64,000 nt of DNA. Source: Gemmatimonadota bacterium (GTDB lineage Bacteria > Latescibacterota > UBA2968). How positions within the stretch are numbered: position 1 is the first letter of the stretch; the number at the start of each line of letters is the position of its first letter. Where the stretch lies: the NCBI GenBank assembly GCA_009838845.1, contig VXRD01000026.1, positions 18,142 to 82,141 on the forward strand, in the 5' to 3' direction. Below the pieces are notes generated by a model. The model made no database searches. It worked only from the letters and a program-made list of their open reading frames with translations, and had not been told where the DNA came from. Of this stretch, positions 52,206 through 61,237 are shown piece by piece. The translations under genes were made by a program, and so were the position numbers.

Positions 52206-54464
52206 ATGCTGCGATTTGTGATGGCGGTGCTGTTCTCTTTAATGCCAGGGGCTGCTCTGGCAGACGGAATAATTATCCCCGAACCGTGGGTGGAGCTTGC
52301 GATTGCGCGGCATCTGGTGAAAGTGCGTATCCAGGATCAGGCGGTAGTGACGGAGATTGATCAGTCTTTTCTAAATCTGGGAAGAGCTGGGGAAGTGGAG
52401 GGCACCTATATGTTCCCGATTCCTGAAAGAGCCGCGATTTCGGCTTTTTCGATGTTTGTAGATGGAAAGGCGCTCGCGGCAGAACTCCTCCCGGCGGATG
52501 AGGCGAGGCGGATTTATACGGAAATTGTGCGACAGCGGATCGATCCGGCCCTGCTGGAGTATGCTGGGCGAGGGGCTTATCGCGCCCGGATTTTCCCCAT
52601 TGTAGCAGAAGTGGAAAAGCGGGTACAGTTGTCCTACAGCGAGGTTATTCGGGAGCTAAACGAGGTGCGAAAATATGTGTACCCACTAAATACAGAGAAA
52701 TTCTCAGCACGTCCACTGAAGGTGGTATCGGTGCAGGTTGAGATCGCTTCTGAAGATCCGATCAAGAATGTGTATTCGCCTTCGCACCCCATTGAGGTTC
52801 AGCGGACAGACGACCACCATGTGACGGTGGTGTATTCGGACGAAGAGACCACGCCTAACACGGACTTTGTGCTCTATTACAGTGTGTCTCGGGATGACGT
52901 AGGAATTAATGCTTTGACGTACCGAGAGGCGGGACAGGACGGATTTTATATGCTTCTCGCAGCGCCCCGCGTGGAGGTGCAGGCGGATCAGGCTGCAAAA
53001 AAACGGATTGCGCTTGTGCTGGACCGATCGGGCAGTATGAGGGGTGAAAAGATGGCACAGGCCCGGGAGGCTATGAAGTTTGTGCTGCGCAATCTGAATT
53101 CACAGGATGTGTTTAATATTTTTGATTATAGCACTCTGTCCGCGTCCTTTACTCCGGATATGCTGCCGGCAACCTCTGAAAATACTTCGACTGCAATTGC
53201 TTATGTGAATATGCTGGAGGCGGGTGGCGGTACCAATATTCACGAGGCGCTGGTAGCGGCACTGAATCAGCTTAAGGGCGACGATTACCTGAATATGGTG
53301 CTGTTTATGACGGACGGAATCGCAACCGTTGGGGTGACGGAGAATGAAGAAATCCTGAAAGAGGTGCAGACCCGCAATGCCCTGGCGGCGCGGATATTTG
53401 CATTTGGAGTGGGTTTTGACGTGAACACACACCTTTTGGATTTGCTGGGTAGCCAGAACCGAGGCACGTCAGCTTATGTCAAACCGGGAGAGGATATTGA
53501 GGCAGAGGTGTCGGCATTTTACACGCAGGTTAGCCATCCAGTGCTTTCGGAACTGAAGTTGACGTATGATGGGATATCCATAAGCGATATGTATCCACGG
53601 GTACTGCCGGATCTGTTCAAGGGGTCACAGATTGTTCAGTTTGGGCGGTATGCAGGCAGTGGGACAGCGCCTATCGAGCTCACGGGCACGACCAATGGAG
53701 AAAGGATGACCTTCTCTCGTCAAGTGGAGTTTCCCGGGGAGGCAGCAGAACACAACTTTCTTCCCCGGCTGTGGGCAACGCGAAAGATCGGCTTTTTGTT
53801 GAATCAAATCCGGTTGAATGGAGAGGTGAAGGAACTGGTTGAAGAAATTGTGAGCCTGAGTCGCACGTATGGCATTATTACGCCCTATACGTCTTTTTTG
53901 ATTGTGGAGGATACGCCTCCGGGACCGTTTGCGCTTCCAACCGGATTTGCAGATCAGCAAGGGGCGGATGCAGTGGCCGCGTCCGAAGCTACACGTGACA
54001 TGGCCAGGGCTGTGGCAGCACCCTCACCCAACGTGGTTTCCCGAGAAGGCGGCGTGCGTACGGTGGGCACAAAAACGTTTTATTTGAGAGATGGCGTATG
54101 GAAAGATGCGGGTTATACCGAGGGGGAACCGGTTATTGAGTATCGGTTTGGCAGCAACCGGTATTTTAAGTTGCTGGATCAGTTTCCGGATATGGGACCT
54201 TACCTCGCGCTGGGTACGGACGTGATCGTCAAAAACCGCGGGGTTGTCTATCGGATTTGGGAACGGATAAATAGTCTGGACAAACACAGGATTGATTTTA
54301 GCGGCGATGGGCGTGTGGATTTCAGTGATTTTTTGCTCTTTGCCCAGGGGTATAGAAAGGCGGAAGGCGAATCGGGTTATAACGCTGCATATGATCTGGA
54401 TGGGAGTAAATACGTTGATTTTCAAGATTTTATGATTTTTTCGTCGCTGTACGGGATGCAATAA
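52206..54464 (+). CDS. Secreted VIT-VWA protein with C-terminal dockerin-like EF-hand pair
   Basis: 752 residues from the ATG at 52206 (GGAGGT). Signal peptide at 1-19. A VIT domain spans ~25-160 (VTEIDQSFLNLGRAGEVEGTYMFPIPERAA), and a VWA domain starts at 266 with an intact MIDAS (VLDRSGSMRG, D273; AGGGTNIHEAL; FMTDG). A beta-rich region follows. The last ~50 residues contain DFSGDGRVDFSDFLLFAQGY and DLDGSKYVDFQDFMIFSSLYG, two calcium loops in dockerin type I arrangement. There is no LPXTG or exosortase tail. It probably forms a metal-dependent adhesion or assembly factor at the cell surface, with dockerin docking. A sigma-54 promoter controls it. Confidence 0.88.
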   Translation: MLRFVMAVLFSLMPGAALADGIIIPEPWVELAIARHLVKVRIQDQAVVTEIDQSFLNLGRAGEVEGTYMFPIPERAAISAFSMFVDGKALAAELLPADEARRIYTEIVRQRIDPALLEYAGRGAYRARIFPIVAEVEKRVQLSYSEVIRELNEVRKYVYPLNTEKFSARPLKVVSVQVEIASEDPIKNVYSPSHPIEVQRTDDHHVTVVYSDEETTPNTDFVLYYSVSRDDVGINALTYREAGQDGFYMLLAAPRVEVQADQAAKKRIALVLDRSGSMRGEKMAQAREAMKFVLRNLNSQDVFNIFDYSTLSASFTPDMLPATSENTSTAIAYVNMLEAGGGTNIHEALVAALNQLKGDDYLNMVLFMTDGIATVGVTENEEILKEVQTRNALAARIFAFGVGFDVNTHLLDLLGSQNRGTSAYVKPGEDIEAEVSAFYTQVSHPVLSELKLTYDGISISDMYPRVLPDLFKGSQIVQFGRYAGSGTAPIELTGTTNGERMTFSRQVEFPGEAAEHNFLPRLWATRKIGFLLNQIRLNGEVKELVEEIVSLSRTYGIITPYTSFLIVEDTPPGPFALPTGFADQQGADAVAASEATRDMARAVAAPSPNVVSREGGVRTVGTKTFYLRDGVWKDAGYTEGEPVIEYRFGSNRYFKLLDQFPDMGPYLALGTDVIVKNRGVVYRIWERINSLDKHRIDFSGDGRVDFSDFLLFAQGYRKAEGESGYNAAYDLDGSKYVDFQDFMIFSSLYGMQ

Positions 54465-54590
54465 AGCTTTGCGACAGATGGAAGGCACAGAGAAGAGACC
54501 GATCTGTGCATCGGCAGAATGGTTATTATCTGAAATCCTGTGAATAACAGGGCAAAATCAGCACCTCACTTTACACAAGGAGATTCTCCA

Positions 54591-56066
54591 ATGAACGCAC
54601 TTTCTTTTCATCGGCCGATAACTACAACCCTTCTCACGCTTTCAATCACGATCCTGGCAATCCTCTTCCCGTCCCGTGTAACCTCCCAACTCATCGGGAT
54701 TAAGTCGGTCCCCGTCGCGACGGGAGACCAGTTCCTGATCTATCCCTCGGCGAATCTGGCACTCGGGGGCGTATCGATCGCGATGAACGACCTCCTCCTC
54801 GATCCTTTCTCCAATCCGGCGAAGGGCGCGCGACTCGAGGAGACACTGATTGTGGGCTCTCCGACCTTCTATTTGATCTCCGACCACAATGGTGCAGGGC
54901 GCACAATTCCAATCACCTTTCTCACGGGATCGGACAACTGGTTCGGGGGCGGCTCCTTCGCGCTCCAACAGCTCATTGCCGCAGACCGCTGGAATTGGTG
55001 GGGTCCGAACACCGGGCAGCTGCTGCGCGACCACTCGGCCAGGAACCTCTATTTACACGGATTCTTCGGACGGATGCTCGGAGAGAGCGGGTTCTCCTTC
55101 GGCGGAAGCCTCTCCTGGGCCGGACTGGGTGCCCTCGATGGCGTCGAGCACCTTTACGCCTTCAGCGAACGGATCGAACAAGATGGCCATAGTGTGGATC
55201 TGCGCCTCGGTCTCCTCGGCGAATGGGAGAGCGGACGGTCTTTTGAGGTACTCCTTCTCCACAACCGCTTCGACATGACGCACGAGGTTCACTATCTGGA
55301 TTGGATCTGGCAACAGGATTGGGAAATCGGAGAGGAAGTGCCGCGCATGGAACGAAATCTCGACCAGACGAACACGTCGGGTCTCCATTTGGGCTTCACC
55401 CAGCCCCTGACCAGGAGTGGATGGCGCTTCGGAGCCGCGACGACCGTAAACCGGAAGTCGCATCCCAAGATCCCGAACTACGAGATCCAGAACATTCCCC
55501 GGGATCCGGGCGATTCCTGGGCGTATAACTTTGGCGTGGGTATTGCCAAGACCGGAGAGAGGGCGACCTATGGAATCGACCTCGTCCTGGAGCCGATCTC
55601 GAGCTACACGTGGGCCGATGCCGCGAGCGACACGGTCGGATCCACCGGCAATCTGGTCCGAGCGGGTGAGAAGACGGTAGAGAACGAGTTCTCCTTCTTG
55701 AACGCCAGAATCCGGATGGGCATTGGGCACAACTTCGGCTGGGGCGGGTTCCAACTCGGTCTGCAGATGCGCTCCATACGGTACGACCTGACCCAAACCA
55801 GCCACATCAAAGGCTCGACACGGAACCAGAGGGAGAGCTGGATGGAATGGACCCCGAGTTGGGGGCTACACTTCGGCCTGGCCGAGTTTGATCTCCGCTA
55901 CAGGGGGCGGCTGATCACAGGAACGGGCCGACCGGGAGTGGCAATGACCGGCATGGCGGAGCTTGCTGCGGACGCCGACTTCCTCCCCGCGCCCGAAGGT
56001 CCATTGACTTTACGGGATGCCTGGGTAATGACCCACCAAATCTCGGTGTCGATGCCAATTCGGTAG
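54591..56066 (+). CDS. Outer-membrane beta-barrel protein, unassigned family
   Basis: 491 residues from the ATG at 54591 (AAGGAG). An N-terminal signal (residues ~10-32) is followed by alternating hydrophobic and polar strands rich in Trp, Tyr and Gly (FGGSLSWAGLGAL, LGLLGEWESGR, FRFGAATTV-like turns, GGFQLGLQMRSIRY) ending in SVSMPIR. Early residues resemble PorV/FadL-like barrels (YPSANLALGGVSIAMNDLLLDPFSNPAKGARL). Codon use is strikingly different from neighbours: C- and G-ending codons (ATC, CTC, TCC) dominate and G+C is higher, which suggests transfer or a highly expressed gene. It lies between the VIT-VWA gene and the two-component system. Confidence 0.75.
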   Translation: MNALSFHRPITTTLLTLSITILAILFPSRVTSQLIGIKSVPVATGDQFLIYPSANLALGGVSIAMNDLLLDPFSNPAKGARLEETLIVGSPTFYLISDHNGAGRTIPITFLTGSDNWFGGGSFALQQLIAADRWNWWGPNTGQLLRDHSARNLYLHGFFGRMLGESGFSFGGSLSWAGLGALDGVEHLYAFSERIEQDGHSVDLRLGLLGEWESGRSFEVLLLHNRFDMTHEVHYLDWIWQQDWEIGEEVPRMERNLDQTNTSGLHLGFTQPLTRSGWRFGAATTVNRKSHPKIPNYEIQNIPRDPGDSWAYNFGVGIAKTGERATYGIDLVLEPISSYTWADAASDTVGSTGNLVRAGEKTVENEFSFLNARIRMGIGHNFGWGGFQLGLQMRSIRYDLTQTSHIKGSTRNQRESWMEWTPSWGLHFGLAEFDLRYRGRLITGTGRPGVAMTGMAELAADADFLPAPEGPLTLRDAWVMTHQISVSMPIR

Positions 56067-56089
56067 GTCGGTTCGGAACCCATCCGGCA

Positions 56090-56139
56090 GATCAAACGTT
56101 GACAAAACAGGCCCTGTGATGCCATATTACGGGCATGGG
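56090..56139 (+). promoter_or_regulatory. Promoter-like element, copy 1 of a 50-bp intergenic repeat
   Basis: TTGACA at 56099-56104 and CATATT at 56123-56128 are 18 bases apart, upstream of the sensor kinase start at 56180. The whole 50-base segment, including CTGTGAT and CCATATTACG, recurs with about 80% identity at 62713-62762, upstream of the aldo/keto reductase gene. It is likely a shared promoter or operator. Confidence 0.6.
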
Positions 56140-56179
56140 GAGGAAGGTGCATCTGGATGCAGAATCCGGAGTATTTTTG

Positions 56180-57658
56180 ATGGTTTCGCGAGCAGGCAAA
56201 AGGTTACCGTCTCAACACAGGGGCCGCATTGGCCGCAGGCTGGTTGTGACATTTGTTGTTTTCGTATTCCTTGTGGTCGGTAGCACGGGTTGGATATTGT
56301 ATCACCTCACACGCAATAGCCTCGAGCGCCAGATGAGCGACCAACTGCTTGCTATCGCGCAACTTTCGGCGGCGGGTATTGATGGAGATGCGGTGCGCCA
56401 CTTGCGTTCGGGGTTTGAGGGTGGCAATCTTCACGCGCGGTTAAGAGCAAAGCTGGTCAGGTATCGAGATCTGGTTGGCGCCCGGCGGATTTACGTGTTT
56501 GACCGGCAGGGACAGAGCCTGCTGGACACGGCACCCGACGTGCCGATTGGGAGGGAATATACGCGGCTGCGGGTAGATCGGGAGGAATTGGCCGACGTCT
56601 GGCGAGGGCAGGCGTCGCATTCGATTTTGTTTCGGGACAAAGCGGGTGTTTATTATCAATCCGGTTACGCGCCTGTTTATGCCGGAGAGGAAGTTGTGTC
56701 AGCGGTTGGCGTGGATATTGGGGCCGGATTTGTCGAGGCGATTCGAGCAGTTCAGCATTCTGTGTTGATTTTTGGAGGGGTGAGCGTGGTGTTGACCATA
56801 GCGATCGGTTTGGTTCTCGCCCGCACCCTGACCGGGCCGATTCATCGTCTGGTCAACTCTGCACAGGCCATCGGCGAGGGCGACCTCGAACGACCAGTGG
56901 ACCGGTCTGCCGGAGATGAACTGGGTTATTTGGGCCAGACCATGGAGGAAATGCGCCTGAAGATTCTGGACCGCGATGAGCACTTGCGGCAGATGCTGGC
57001 GGGCGTGGCGCACGAAATTCGCAATCCTCTGGGCGGCATTGAGATTTATGCGGGTTTGATTGCAAGCGATCTACCGGATGACGACGCGCGCAAGGCCCAC
57101 ATTCAGAAGGTGATCGGAGAGGTGCGCACACTCAATCGGGTGATTTCCGAATTTCTGGACTTTGCCCGACCTTCAGTTGTGCAACCAGTGGAAGCAGATG
57201 TTGCTCGGCTTGTGGAAGAGGTTGTTTTTTTGCTCAGTCCAGAGATGGACGAGGCAGGGGTGCAGTGTATAAGGGAGATTCCACAGGGACTGAAAGTATT
57301 TGTAGATGTTGACCAGTTCAAACGCACGCTGGTCAATCTGGTAAAGAATGGCGTTCAAGCGATGCCAGAAGGAGGTGTGTTGCGGTTGACAGGTGAAAAA
57401 GAGAATGAAAACACGGTCATCAGGGTAGTCGATACGGGTGTGGGCATGGATAGCGCCGTAATCGGGCGCCTGTTCGAACCTTTTTTTACAACGGGAGAGG
57501 GAGGCTCCGGTTTGGGTATGGCCATTGTGCAGAAAACAGTGAAGGAGAATGGAGGAACTGTTGGCGTTGAAAGCCAGGTAGGCAAGGGCACTGTATTTGA
57601 GGTGGTTTTGCCAGGTAGTCAGAATGACAGATATTTGCGAGAAAGGAAACGAGAGTGA
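56180..57658 (+). CDS. Membrane sensor histidine kinase (NtrB/ZraS-like)
   Basis: 492 residues from the ATG at 56180, with GGAG 8 bases upstream; an ATG at 56135 lacks a ribosome site. Helices at ~20-42 and ~193-215 frame a periplasmic sensor of ~150 residues with a CACHE-like look (RIYVFDRQGQSLLDTAPDVPIG). HAMP follows (~213-265), then the phosphorylated H278 in AGVAHEIRNPLGGIEIY. The ATPase domain has the N-box NLVKNGVQAM, G1 DTGVGM and G2 GGSGLGMAIV. Its stop overlaps the regulator's GTG start, so the two are cognate partners. The signal is unknown. Confidence 0.93.
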   Translation: MVSRAGKRLPSQHRGRIGRRLVVTFVVFVFLVVGSTGWILYHLTRNSLERQMSDQLLAIAQLSAAGIDGDAVRHLRSGFEGGNLHARLRAKLVRYRDLVGARRIYVFDRQGQSLLDTAPDVPIGREYTRLRVDREELADVWRGQASHSILFRDKAGVYYQSGYAPVYAGEEVVSAVGVDIGAGFVEAIRAVQHSVLIFGGVSVVLTIAIGLVLARTLTGPIHRLVNSAQAIGEGDLERPVDRSAGDELGYLGQTMEEMRLKILDRDEHLRQMLAGVAHEIRNPLGGIEIYAGLIASDLPDDDARKAHIQKVIGEVRTLNRVISEFLDFARPSVVQPVEADVARLVEEVVFLLSPEMDEAGVQCIREIPQGLKVFVDVDQFKRTLVNLVKNGVQAMPEGGVLRLTGEKENENTVIRVVDTGVGMDSAVIGRLFEPFFTTGEGGSGLGMAIVQKTVKENGGTVGVESQVGKGTVFEVVLPGSQNDRYLRERKRE

Positions 57659-59040
57659 GCCTGGTTCTGGTGATCGATGATAACGAGACGATGCGCAGTG
57701 GGATGGCACTTTTGCTTGAACGGATGGGGCACGACGTGACGGCAGCTTCGGGCGGGGTGGAGGGGTTGAGGCAGATGAATGCGAGGCCTTTTGATCTGGT
57801 GATTACGGATTACAAGATGGAGGACATGGACGGGCTGGAAGTGCTCGACGCTGTGCGGCGGGATTATGCCGATACGGATGTGGTGGTCATTACGGCCTAT
57901 GGCACAATCGATGTGGCGGTCGAAGCCATGAGAAAAGGGGCGGCAGATTTTGTCGTTAAAGCCGATGCATTGTACGATGTGTTGCGGCTGAGGGTAGAGA
58001 AGGTGCTGAAACATCGGGAATTGCGTCAGTCGAGGGATCGCCTGGACGAAGAGAACCAGTATTTACGGGACGAGATCGGTGTACGATTTAATTTTGGGGA
58101 GATGGTGGGCCGATCCAAGCCTATGAAAACGGTGTATGAGATGGTTGAAAAGGTGGCGGAAACGGATTCTGCAGTGCTGGTTTACGGCGAGAGTGGAACC
58201 GGTAAAGAACTGGTTGCCAGAGCGATTCATCGCAGGAGCGCCCGGCGGGAAGGGCCGTTTGTAAAGGTGAATTGCGGGTCACTGCCGAGAGAACTGGTTC
58301 AAAGCGAATTGTTCGGCCATGAAAAGGGCGCATTTACCGGAGCAATTCGTCAAAAAAAGGGCAAGTTTGAGCTGGCTGAAGGCGGTACGATTTTTCTCGA
58401 TGAGATCGGGGATTTGCCCCTTGAGGCTCAGGTAAATATTCTGAGGGTGTTACAGGCGAAGGAGTACGATCGGGTGGGAGGAGAAGAGACGATTCAGGCG
58501 GATGTACGTGTGATTGCAGCCACACATCGAGTGTTGAGAGAAATGGTGGCCGAGGGCGCATTCCGAGAGGACCTTTTTTATCGGTTGGAGGTAATTCCGA
58601 TCCGTCTGGTCCCTTTGAGGGATCGCAAGGCGGACATTCCGGATCTGGTGGAGCACTTTTTGCATAAGAAATGTGAAGAGATGAACCGGCCCTTGAAACG
58701 ATTGACAGATCGGGCGATGGCTGCGATGGCGTCCTATACCTGGCCCGGCAATGTGCGGGAACTGGAGAATGTGGTTGAGCGTACCCTTGTGCTGGCCGAC
58801 GGCAATGTCGTGGATGTGAACGACCTGCCGCTGGATGTGGAGGCGTCACGAGCAGAGGTTTCCGCTGAGGAACTTGAGGATAGCGCGATTCCTTTGACCC
58901 GCAGGCTGGAAGATTTGGAGCGGCAACTAATTGAACAGGCACTGGAACAGGCAGGAGGGGTTAAAACGAAGGCGGCGGAGATGCTGGGTATCAAAACCAG
59001 CGCATTTTATTATAAACTGGACAAATACGGGCTGACATAA
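57655..59040 (+). CDS. NtrC-family sigma-54-dependent response regulator
   Basis: 461 residues from GTG 57655, overlapping the kinase stop by 4 bases. The receiver has D52 (ITDYKM) and Lys in FVVKAD. The AAA+ domain carries GESGTGKE (178-185), the sigma-54-contacting GAFTGA (225-230), FLDEIGDLPLEAQ and the arginine-finger region. A Fis-type helix-turn-helix (AEMLGIKTSAFYYKLDKYG) ends the chain. All elements for activating RpoN holoenzyme are intact. The only strong sigma-54 promoter I found is at 52139, upstream of the VIT-VWA gene, making that the likely target. Confidence 0.96.
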   Translation: MSLVLVIDDNETMRSGMALLLERMGHDVTAASGGVEGLRQMNARPFDLVITDYKMEDMDGLEVLDAVRRDYADTDVVVITAYGTIDVAVEAMRKGAADFVVKADALYDVLRLRVEKVLKHRELRQSRDRLDEENQYLRDEIGVRFNFGEMVGRSKPMKTVYEMVEKVAETDSAVLVYGESGTGKELVARAIHRRSARREGPFVKVNCGSLPRELVQSELFGHEKGAFTGAIRQKKGKFELAEGGTIFLDEIGDLPLEAQVNILRVLQAKEYDRVGGEETIQADVRVIAATHRVLREMVAEGAFREDLFYRLEVIPIRLVPLRDRKADIPDLVEHFLHKKCEEMNRPLKRLTDRAMAAMASYTWPGNVRELENVVERTLVLADGNVVDVNDLPLDVEASRAEVSAEELEDSAIPLTRRLEDLERQLIEQALEQAGGVKTKAAEMLGIKTSAFYYKLDKYGLT

Positions 59041-59078
59041 AGGGCGGGTTTCATAGATCAGGGTAGGGGATAATCGTT

Positions 59079-60149
59079 ATGAGAATTGTGATGAGATATG
59101 TCTATAGATGTTTATTTTTCCACAGTTTAGTTTGGAGCTTGTCGTTTTCAGCGTCGGCCGAATCGCTCGACAGCCTGCAGACCGAGCACACGCGGTTGGA
59201 GGAAGTTAGAGATTCTTTGCTCACACAACGGGCGGTCTTGGCGACCAGACTGGACACGCTGGCAAACCAGATCTACCGCTTGAAGCGCGCCGATACTGGA
59301 GGCGTTGCGGAGACACTCCAGCAGGCGCTAAGGCAAACACTGGAACTCGCGGATCGTATTGAGCGGGTTGACATGGCCTTTGAAGTGGTGCGGACTGCAT
59401 TGTCCCACCTGCGGCAAAAACTGCGAGCGCACTATGATCGAGAGATCGGCGCAGCCATTGCAGCGCTGGAGCAAGGGCCGGATGCCGATAGAGCTGGCCG
59501 GTTGAGAGCCTTGCAGCGGGCGCGGGGCGCACTGGAGGAAGGGGGGATGGAAATTCGTCTGGCAGAGGCGCAGATGCTGGTGGTGCGGGAGGATGACGGA
59601 CCAGATGAGATTCGCCAGAAAGCCGACCTGATGGAGGATATGGCGGCTCAAACACGGGTGAAAACAGATGCGGTAATGCGGCGGATAAAACGGTTGGAAG
59701 AAGAGCGCAGATTGCGGATACGGATGGCCACATTGAGAGGAGAGTTGGACTTTTTTGATGAGGCTGTGCTCGAAGGGCGTTCTCTGTCGTCCGGGCAGGC
59801 AGTCGAGGGAACGGGTGGTGTGTTGCTCGATGAGGCGGGCCCGGCATCAGAAAATGCGTTGCCCGATGCGATGGCGGCAGCAGGGGATACGGACGAACGA
59901 TCGGGGTCCGACGCAACAGAGATAGTGGAGTCCGGTTCTACGCCAGAACGAGGCTTTGTGGTCGGGCGAGAGATTGGCGTGCCGTACGCACAGATTCCGC
60001 CAGAGGTACTTACCTCAGATGATCTGGTTTCGGAGATTGCGCGATTAAAGGGACTACAGAAGGCTCTGACGACCCGCGAACAGGCACTGAAACAGCGTGC
60101 AGAGGCATTTCGGAAACATCTGCAGCGGATGCTGGAGGAGGGACGTTGA
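59079..60149 (+). CDS. Periplasmic coiled-coil protein of unknown function
   Basis: 356 residues with a signal peptide at about 1-27 (CLFFHSLVWSLSFSASA). Residues ~30-230 are almost entirely helical heptads rich in Leu, Glu and Arg (LEEVRDSLLTQRAVLATRLDT, then QQALRQTLELADRIERV), a long coiled coil. An acidic, low-complexity linker occupies ~235-290, and another helix follows to the end. AGGGGA precedes the ATG. The design resembles periplasmic adaptor or tether proteins; no family is recognised. The start of the barrel gene overlaps its stop (TTGA), so the two are co-produced and may interact. Confidence 0.75.
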   Translation: MRIVMRYVYRCLFFHSLVWSLSFSASAESLDSLQTEHTRLEEVRDSLLTQRAVLATRLDTLANQIYRLKRADTGGVAETLQQALRQTLELADRIERVDMAFEVVRTALSHLRQKLRAHYDREIGAAIAALEQGPDADRAGRLRALQRARGALEEGGMEIRLAEAQMLVVREDDGPDEIRQKADLMEDMAAQTRVKTDAVMRRIKRLEEERRLRIRMATLRGELDFFDEAVLEGRSLSSGQAVEGTGGVLLDEAGPASENALPDAMAAAGDTDERSGSDATEIVESGSTPERGFVVGREIGVPYAQIPPEVLTSDDLVSEIARLKGLQKALTTREQALKQRAEAFRKHLQRMLEEGR

Positions 60150-61219
60150 AGTGCCAGAGAGTATGCGGGGCTGTGCTCGGTGTCACGGTGATGTTATGTG
60201 CCTTCGGCGTCGGGTGGTCGGCGGAGACCCGCATTGAGGCGGGCATGGTCTATGATAACAATCTGTTTGAGGCGTCGGTTGATCCGCAGTCCGGCTGGAT
60301 CAGCCGGTTTTACTTTGCGTATTCGGGTGATTTGCGCAAGCGTCCCCGGAGTTCTGTTTGGCTGCGGTACCAGGTAGGTGCCAAACGATTCTGGACTGCG
60401 GAGCGATCAATGTCCGGAGAATCCGGCGCAGTGTTGGCCAACCACTTGAACATAACCGCGTCTTCGCGCGTGGGGCGCCGGGTGAGGCTGGCAGGCAGCG
60501 GCGTGTTGAAAGTAAAAATTGTAAACCGGGTCCCGGGGGAAGAAGGATATTTGCGCGGTGCTTTAGAAGGACGTATCCAATATGTTTTTGGACAGGGGTT
60601 TACAAGCGACCTGTATCATCGCTTTGGTGGACATAATTCTCGGGATATGCGATTGCCAGAGGTGATTTCGAACGAAGTGGGTGCGGGTGTCCAGTACGGG
60701 AAATCCCGGCGATTTCGAGCCCGATTGACAGGGACCTGGCGGTGGTTGGATTACAATCGCGCTGCTCTGGCGGTTGACGCAGGAGGCAGGATAGGTGAAT
60801 TGAGATTTGTGCAATCGGATCTTTTGCGCGAGATTTCGGCAGGCATACAGTTTTATCGTGGGGTGCTCGTTGATCTCATCTATGGATTTCTCCACAATAC
60901 ATCCAACAGCTACGGATATAGCTTTAAAGCGCACCGGATGCAGGTGCTTCTGGTGCGACACCTGGGTTTCCAGTTCGATGCGCAGGTGCTGGCAAACCTC
61001 CAGCTTCGCAGGTATGATGATCCGCTGGTGCCACTGCCCGGTTGGGATTCGGAGGTGGATGAATACGAACAGACGCTTTTGGTACTGAAGTTGTCCCGGC
61101 AGTTGACGAACCGGCTGGATCTCTCATTGCAATACGGATTTTCCCGCAACGGCGCCCGCCGAACCGGCGGTTTTTATCGCAAGCATACCAGCGCGATTTC
61201 CGTGGCGTTTTCCCTCTAA
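60146..61219 (+). CDS. Outer-membrane beta-barrel protein of unknown family
   Basis: 357 residues starting at TTG 60146, within the overlap with the coiled-coil gene; GGAGGAG lies just upstream. Signal peptide at 1-25 (GVTVMLCAFGVGWSA), then ETRIEAGMVYDNNLFEASVDP. Many amphipathic strands follow with tyrosine and arginine girdles (SVWLRYQVGAKRFW, ARLTGTWRWLDY, LDLSLQYGFSRNG). It ends SAISVAFSL, and the strand pattern and closing hydrophobic residue suit BAM recognition. The opening resembles surface barrels with YDNNLF motifs. Its 3' end is duplicated as a decayed fragment at 51917. Confidence 0.75.
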   Translation: MKCQRVCGAVLGVTVMLCAFGVGWSAETRIEAGMVYDNNLFEASVDPQSGWISRFYFAYSGDLRKRPRSSVWLRYQVGAKRFWTAERSMSGESGAVLANHLNITASSRVGRRVRLAGSGVLKVKIVNRVPGEEGYLRGALEGRIQYVFGQGFTSDLYHRFGGHNSRDMRLPEVISNEVGAGVQYGKSRRFRARLTGTWRWLDYNRAALAVDAGGRIGELRFVQSDLLREISAGIQFYRGVLVDLIYGFLHNTSNSYGYSFKAHRMQVLLVRHLGFQFDAQVLANLQLRRYDDPLVPLPGWDSEVDEYEQTLLVLKLSRQLTNRLDLSLQYGFSRNGARRTGGFYRKHTSAISVAFSL

Positions 61220-61237
61220 GTTCCCTCAGTATCCGGG

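Noticed and set aside
55053..55805. Long open frame on the minus strand (about 250 codons)
   Set aside because: It lies wholly inside the outer-membrane protein gene at 54591, lacks a ribosome site and a recognisable domain, and is explained by the C/G-ending codon bias of that gene.
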